Assembly (NCBI GenBank): GCA_010015675.1
Contig: ML977008.1
Coordinates: 364,302 to 386,286 of the forward strand
Direction of reading: 5' to 3'
Origin: Byssothecium circinans
Taxonomy: Eukaryota; Ascomycota; Dothideomycetes; Pleosporales; Massarinaceae
DNA length: 21,985 bases
Shown here: one piece after another, positions 16,490 to 21,985 of the stretch
Layout of the letters: each line of letters begins with the position of its first letter
Numbering within the stretch: position 1 is the stretch's first letter
The notes under the pieces: generated by a model
Told to the model about the DNA's origin: nothing
Seen by the model: only the letters and a program-made list of their open reading frames with translations
The model's database searches: none
Position numbers and translations under genes: made by a program

Positions 16490-19400
16490 ATATATTAAAA
16501 CTATTAAGAAGTTAAGACCCTTTATCTAATCCTTATGCTTTTAACGAGTAAGTAGCTTAGTAAATCTATTAGCAGGTTATGCTTTCGTTTCCACATATAC
16601 AGGATAGATTGTGCTGTCTTAAGTAGCTTAACGGAGCTAGTAATGATGGATATTAACGTAGCGCAAGGTTATTTTAAGCTATAGTACCTCTTTTATAAGA
16701 AGGCTAATAGTTTGTTAGTTATTTTATAGTAAAATTTAGTCGTGTTAGAACTATAGACTAAGGTTATGTAATAGGCGCTACTACTATATTAGCCATGTAG
16801 CTCTAGTAGAGGCAGCGATAAGCTTAGCTTTAGTAGTAGACTTAGTAATACATTATTAAAGAGTTAAGTTCTAGTCTATAGGTTTACTAAAGAATATAAA
16901 GACTTAGCCTTAAGTAAAGTAGTAAGTCTCCTTATAGTTAGCGTATAAAGCGTCTATAGCTAGGAAGAAATTGACTTCTTCCCAATCTTTGATGTAGTTG
17001 ATTGCGGTATCGTTGTTAGCTAAGTAGTAAATGCTTAAGTCCTATATATAGAATAAATAAGCTAGGCATTAGTAAGCCGTAGCTATATATTTGCCTAATA
17101 GGTTAGTAAGGAACTTAGCTAGCTTTAAGTAAGCTTTAGAGACGTCTAGGCGTGTCGCACCTGCAGCGTAGCCTATTAAACTAACTACCTATGCGTAGCG
17201 TTTAGCGTTTGATAGATTCTTAGTGCCTAAGGATAAAATTAGGGCTTTAGATAGTAGCGGTGTAAGAGGACACCTATTCTACAGCTTAGGTGCGTAGTAT
17301 TTGTAGTAAATAGTATTGATATAGGCCTTTTATAAAAGCTAAAGATCGCCGTCCTCGTGGTTTTAGTAAATAGTAACACCGTAGAATATTTGTTTAGTAC
17401 AATCTTTTAGGTTAGTAATTTTATATTAACTAAAGAGCTTCTATTTAAACTTGTTAAAAGCCTTAGTATAACTAGGCTTCGCTATTGTAATAATATCGTC
17501 TACGTAGAAGAATACAACTATCTTATTATTAGTCTACAGACAGTTAGCATTAAGGATAGGTTAAAAGCTAAGAGATTAAAAGGTAGCCGTAAAGTTATTA
17601 TACTAAAGAAAAGGAAAGGTTTTAAGACCGTATAAGGCTTTAAGTAGTTCCTAGATGTAGTTCCTATCTCTAAAGCCTTCTAGTTAAAATGTGTAGATAC
17701 GTCGTAATAGAAGCGCATTAGTAAAAGCATTAACTACATTATACTATCAAATTTCAAGGTTAAAGTAGGCTGCAATTACTATAAGGGCGCGGAATATACG
17801 TATAGCCAATGTAATTGCTTAAGTATCTTTAGCTATTGTTTGTAGATCTCCTCGTACATAGATGCGTGCTTTAAACTTGATCAAGTAATTTCCATTAAAC
17901 TTGTATGTCTAAACCTACATTAGAGAGAGGATTTCAAGCTAAGAGGAATTAATCTTATCTATAGCAAGCTCTCTATACGTGCCTTTCTAAGTAATAGTGT
18001 CAATCTCTACTCTATATGCAACTATAAAGCTACTACGGATTTTGGTTAGTAGGTTCTTAAAATTATTCTAAAACCTTAGTACAGGTAGAAGCTATAAGCG
18101 ATAAAGTCAAGTCTTTAGTATAAAAGCTATAGATACAAAGGAGCTCTAGTAGGTAACTAGCGCGTTTATAATGCGCAGTTAGGTTTAAGGATTAAGTACG
18201 TTAGTAGGCTTAATGTGCTTATTAGTAGTATACTTACGCTTTCCCTAGTTTAGTAGCTTAATTACGTTTAATAACGTAACTAGTGCGTTACTTAAGCGTC
18301 TGTGACGGTTTAGTACTGTTCCGTAATAGTTTGATACTATTTAAGATGGTATTGGTTGCTCTAATAGTTGCCCTAAAGTAGCTATTAATATAAGAGTTAG
18401 ATATAGATTTAGAGAAGTATTACAAGCGTTAGTAGCTAGCATAGCCTTAGTAGAATTAACTATAATAGTATGCGTATTAGTAGCACTACTATTATGCTCT
18501 AGTTTAGCTTTATCCTTTATAACTAAAGAAGCGTTACTATCTAGTAGATTAAGGGGATTATTAAGTTTAATAGTATAGATAACGTCGTTAAGCTCGAAGC
18601 CCCTAAGCATTTCCCTATTGTGTAAGCCATAGAATAGGTGCTTGTTAAAAGTAACATCCTTAGTACAGATAATCTTTCCTCTATAGCTAAAGGATGTAGC
18701 TCCTAGTAGCTAAACACAATAGATATTACAAGAATTAAAGCCAACGAGATAGCTAATAAGTGCTCGAGGAGTAAGCTTGTTTTTGCAGTTAATTTTCTTG
18801 CGTAGAGCGTATACGCGACAACTATACATATAAAGATAGGCTAGTGATAGTTAATAGTTATAGATAGTTTTAAACGGTGTTTTCTACTTAAGCGCTTTAG
18901 TTAGTGTGCGGTTAAGTAGATAGGCAGCGTATAAGTAAAACTCTTTTAAAAGATATAGTAAAAAACTAGACGTTATACGGAGTAACTAGGCTTGTTTAAT
19001 AAGATTGCATCTTAAGCGTTCTACGTGGCCTAATTATGCTAGTGTATCTAAAGAGCGGAGTTAAAGCTATATCCTTTCTAACTTAGTATAGAAAACTAGT
19101 AAGTTATTAAGGGCTTTAAATCTATAGCCTTTTTTACTATTGAGATAGAGAAAGATAGGTACGGTATTGAATTAACGTTTGATAAGTCGGTTAACCTCCT
19201 TAAAGATCGCAAGCAAGCTCTCTTAGTTCTTCTTCTTGATAAGTCGGTTAACCTCCTTAAAGGTCGCAAGCAAGCTCTCTTAGTTCTTCTTCTTGATAAT
19301 AATAACGAAGTTAAACTTTAAGAATACATCATAGGCATGGAAAACGTAACGTTCGCTAATAAACATAAGGCAGTTAAGCTTAATTATATCGATAGCAATT

Positions 19401-20459
19401 AACTCAAATGGTTTGGTTAGTAGCTGCTCACGTTCAAAGCGACGTAATACTTGCTTAGTTGCTTTGTTAGCGCTGCACTAAAGGTAATCTTTAGTTGCTA
19501 GTAGTAAGGTTAAAATATAGATCCCTAATAAAGTAGTAGTAAGATGCTTAAGAGGCTTTAGTCCTAGGTAACTAAGTAGTATATAAGCTTTAAGTCCTAT
19601 AAGCTAACGTAGCTTACGAGGAGCTTCGGATTAGTTCTATTAGTTGCGACGTTGTCGATGTTTGTGTGTAGCCATAGCATAGTAGTATAAGCTAGGCGTA
19701 AGTTATAGTTATTAGTTAGAATAGTTCTAAATAGTACCTAATAATTTAGAACTATTAATAGTACTAGATGGTTCTAAACTATACTTAACCGTCTCTAATA
19801 GTTTAGTAAACTCTTCCTTTTAGCTAATAAAAACATACTAGCTGCTATTCTTAAAAACGTTGCACTACACTAGATTTTTTTTATGGTTTAGCTAGTATAG
19901 GACTAGTCTTCCTAAGTCAAAGTACATATTACTACCTAAGAGGCGTAATAGAGCTACTAATAAAGTCGCGTAATTTAGTACTAAGGCAACATTAAGGAGA
20001 GTAAATTTCCGAGGACCCACTAGCGTTAAAAGGATAACGTAGCATTTGCCGTAGGCTAAAATAAAAGAGATGCTATCTCTACTTTTAATAAACTTATTAT
20101 AGGCTGGACATTCCTACTCTAACTCTAATAGATTATTGTAGACGTGTACGTTAGAAGCATAGTCTAAGGTCTACAAATAAAGCATTAAGAAAGAAGAGTC
20201 CTTCTATTTCTAAGTATTAAAAGCAGTATAGCTAGTTGTAACTAGCGCATAGTGCTTAGTTTTAGTGTTTAAGGCTTAATCGCCTGCATCTAGTGTATTG
20301 GCTAATTAGTTAGCCAAATAAAATAGATCGCGCGCTTTAGTTTGGATTAATTTGATAATGCTCTAGCACTTGTTAGTATTACTAGAATTAAGCTATTTAT
20401 TTACCGTCTCTTTCTTTTGCTTATTAAAACACTAGTTTTAAGGTTAGGCCTTAGAAATA
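16490..20459 (-). pseudogene. Copia pol: protease, integrase, reverse transcriptase, RNase H
   Basis: Protease: LDYASNVHVYN at about 20128-20165, in place of the D-S/T-G-A site. Integrase (about 19680-18620): PFELIAIDII carries the first catalytic Asp, then VFHAYDVFLKFNFVIIIKKK; a 57-bp duplication lies just downstream. Linker with a stop-free stretch at 18341-18610 (RGFELNDVIYTIKLNNP). Reverse transcriptase (about 18250-17090): KARIYVRGDLQ, LAIRIFRALIVIAAYF, NVVNAFTNALL, LLKALYGLK, and FYVDDI at 17492-17509 with YVDD intact. RNase H (about 17000-16490): STTKAKLIAASTRATWL, LRYVNIHHY*LR, then ANRFTKLLTR. The order integrase before reverse transcriptase is copia. Gln/Trp-to-stop changes are spread throughout. 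The polyprotein would have copied the element's RNA into DNA in virus-like particles and integrated it. Confidence 0.9.
19181..19294 (-). repeat. 57-bp direct duplication inside the copia integrase
   Basis: 19181-19237 and 19238-19294 differ at one base (GATCGC versus GGTCGC). 57 bp is 19 codons, so the duplication kept the frame; it doubles an ESLLAIFKEVNRLI segment. Confidence 0.93.
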
Positions 20460-21517
20460 AGGTAAGGACAGTTCCTTTAGAACTTTTTATAAGAATTGCT
20501 ATTACTACATAGGTAGGGCTTACTACTGTGTTTGCGGTCCTGTTTCTTCCTCTTTAATTTGTTATTGTTTAGTTTGTTGTTAGGGTCTATATCAACCTTT
20601 AAGTTAGTACGCTTTTAGTTCACGGCTTTTTATTAGTTAGTATTTGTGTTATATAGTAACTATTCACTACTATAAGTAGCAAAGGTAGTACGACAGGTTT
20701 AAACTATAAGTATGGCCAGCTACGTGTTTAATTAATTGAATCTAGCTATAAGGGCCTTAATAGTGTACTTGTTAAGAATTACTAGTAAAGCTATAGAAAC
20801 TTTAACTATTTCTTCCTATTGTATCTTATTGCCTTCTTTATCTACGACGGCGGGAATTGTCGTAGTGCGCGTATTTACTTTAGCTAGTGTAGCTTAATAA
20901 GCTGTTTTAGCTTTATTAACTTTAAGGATTATATTAGTAGCGAGCGCGTAGTTAATGTAAAAATATACCTTAAAAAGATTATATTAGAGTTAAAAGCCGT
21001 TAACTTCTAGTAGCTTAAGTTTCTTTACTTTATTTAGCGCGAGTTAGAATTTATACGACTAGTCCTTAAAGGCATCTCGCCCTACTATTTTCTTCTTATG
21101 GTTGTTATATTTATTACGCGCTTTATTAATTTTTACTACTTAGGTTTAATTAAACATGATATGGAGGATTTTGAGCTTTTTAGCAACCTTAGAATAGTTA
21201 ACAAGTTGCCTGTATAGCGTAGTTTTAATTGTATTAAGCATGTAGTTGCCTAGGTCTAATAGTAGTTTATATTTAATAGTATATTCCTTGCGACGTTCCT
21301 TCTAAATAATAGCGCGTGCGTTTAATTCATTGCCCATTGGCTGTAGTAGTAGTTCGAGCGAAGGCTTATTAGTAGCCTCTAGATTAAGGTATTGCTATAG
21401 ATTAGTAGTAATAGCTTTGCCTTTAAACACGGTAAATTAAGCATCCTAGGTCTTCAGACTACTAAGAATGGTGTTGGACGCCGTAATAGCAGCTACAGTA
21501 ATTGCTCGTAGAGGCAT
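20460..21517 (-). pseudogene. Copia gag
   Basis: Minus strand from ATG 21517 (MPLRAITVAAITASNTIL). Then come FKGKAITTNLQQYL-like text, KYKLLLDLGNYMLNTIKTTL and a degraded zinc knuckle near 20480-20530: a Cys..Cys pair spaced as in C-x2-C-x4-H-x4-C, with the inner Cys and His lost. It follows the primer site and precedes the protease, as expected for gag. Whether gag and pol were one frame cannot be told. Confidence 0.7.
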
Positions 21518-21648
21518 TATTATAGGCTACTTAATTACGAGTAATACTAAAGTAGGTAAAAGGTGCACAACAAGGTGTTAGTAAGTTAGTATAGATAAGG
21601 GTAGTATAGCTACTTATTCGTGTATAATAATTAAGTAGATAGAGTTAA

Positions 21649-21662
21649 GCTGGGCTTATAAC
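21649..21662 (-). promoter_or_regulatory. Copia primer-binding site for initiator tRNA-Met (internal, half-tRNA type)
   Basis: Directly inside the 5' LTR the minus strand reads GTTATAAGCCCAGC. The plus strand, GCTGGGCTTATAAC, matches the anticodon arm of eukaryotic initiator tRNA-Met (GCUGGGCUCAUAAC as I recall it for fungi) with one C-to-T change. Drosophila copia and relatives prime from such a 5' half of tRNA-iMet, cut in the anticodon loop. Confidence 0.8.
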
Positions 21663-21820
21663 TATTAGACAGTAGAGACCTAAGAGCATGCGATGCGAAA
21701 AGTAATCTATTATGTGTCTAGTAGTGTAGCTTAGGAGAGGTAACTATATAAGTAAGAGCTAATGCTAGGCTAGAATAGTACTAAATTATTTAGAATAGTT
21801 AAGTACTATTTAGTCTAACA
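21663..21820 (-). repeat. Copia 5' LTR
   Basis: 158 bp, tips TATTAGAC and GTCTAACA: one terminal TG has become TA. Mate at 5820-5977. Confidence 0.92.
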
Positions 21821-21825
21821 CCTTT
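21821..21825 (+). repeat. Copia target-site duplication, right copy (CCTTT)
   Basis: Matches 5815-5819. Confidence 0.9.
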
Positions 21826-21911
21826 TATAAACTCTAGCTTTGTAACATTAGAGTTTTCGCACCTTTAAAGACAGCCTATTGTAATAAAGTTAAATAACTT
21901 AATTAAAGAGG
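21826..21911 (+). pseudogene. Pogo-like DDE transposase, second part
   Basis: Resumes the frame that stopped at 5819 with YKL*LCNIRVFAPLKTAY, corresponding to HKLQPCDVAVFAPLKAAY in the family. The third catalytic Asp (in PCDV) is now Asn, so all three catalytic positions of this enzyme have changed. The frame is cut again after RG by the transposon end at 21914, and the C-terminal part must lie beyond the window. Confidence 0.85.
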
Positions 21912-21913
21912 TA

Positions 21914-21985
21914 ACGTAAAGCACCACCGAACCGCCCACACCACCGAACCGCTCAAAAGCTTGGCAAGGAAAATCAAATATTCAA
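21914..21985 (+). mobile_element. Left end of a Tan1/Fot-type DNA transposon running off the window
   Basis: ACGTAAAGCACCACCGAAC from 21914, preceded by TA (21912-21913). Two 17-bp iterons (CACCACCGAACCGCYCA, 21922-21938 and 21939-21955) and the inner block GCTTGGCAAGGAAAATC follow. It is less mutated than its surroundings, and its iteron is unlike those at 1-77 or 1818/4750. Confidence 0.8.

Larger units (their letters stand above)
5820..21820 (-). mobile_element. Ty1/copia LTR retrotransposon, carrying a nested gypsy element
   Basis: Two 158-bp LTRs bound it, with a 5-bp duplication. Without the gypsy insertion (9273 bp including one GAGCT) it is 6728 bp. On the minus strand the order is LTR, tRNA-Met primer site, gag with zinc knuckle, protease, integrase, reverse transcriptase, RNase H, about 1.2 kb of 3' region, polypurine tract, LTR. 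Integrase before reverse transcriptase is what defines copia. It inserted into the pogo-like transposase gene at 5819/21826. Confidence 0.93.

Noticed and set aside
18341..18610. 89-codon minus-strand open frame
   Set aside because: It lies inside copia pol, between integrase and reverse transcriptase; it is a stop-free stretch of the polyprotein, not its own gene.
4667..21972. A giant 17-kb element bounded by the repeats near 4667 and 21972
   Set aside because: It would need the tips to be TTTGATTTT rather than ACGTA, and the iterons do not match.
1..21985. Host genes, tRNA, rRNA, bacterial promoters or terminators
   Set aside because: None seen on either strand; all recognisable coding sequence belongs to transposons.

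Overview
The window looks like a gene-free, transposon-packed block from a filamentous ascomycete (Pezizomycotina-like). Every recognisable coding region belongs to a mobile element. All are broken by stop codons and missense changes of the C-to-T / G-to-A kind, while CpG is still common. This is the signature of repeat-induced point mutation (RIP) acting on CpA. I saw no host gene, tRNA, rRNA, CRISPR or bacterial feature. Genus and species cannot be told from the sequence.

Left part (1-4750): the end of a Tan1/Fot-type DNA transposon that lies outside the window (1-77); a decayed Tc1-like transposase on the minus strand (411-1544); and a roughly 1.07-kb transposon without a transposase (1818-4750). 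The last one was split by a complete 1859-bp pogo/Fot1-type transposon (2420-4278), whose 521-codon frame has no net indel and 32 internal stops.

Right part (4941-21985): a four-layer nest. A pogo-like transposase (4941-5819, resuming at 21826) was hit by a Ty1/copia retrotransposon (5820-21820, 158-bp LTRs, duplication CCTTT). The copia was hit by a Ty3/gypsy retrotransposon (6370-15637, 460-bp LTRs, duplication GAGCT). The gypsy was hit by a further pogo-like transposon (9249-11022, about 57-bp terminal inverted repeats) inside its RNase H region. Another transposon end begins at 21914, within the outermost transposase. Both retrotransposons run on the minus strand.

The points most worth a second look are two decayed plus-strand reading frames between pol and the 3' LTR, one in each retrotransposon and antisense to gag-pol. 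Others are terminal repeats with constant ends around element-specific 17-bp iterons; a copia primer-binding site matching the anticodon arm of initiator tRNA-Met; sharp edges between mutated and nearly unmutated stretches; and short AATAGTTCT hairpins scattered through unrelated elements. Domain names rest on reading translated motifs by eye; no database search was run.
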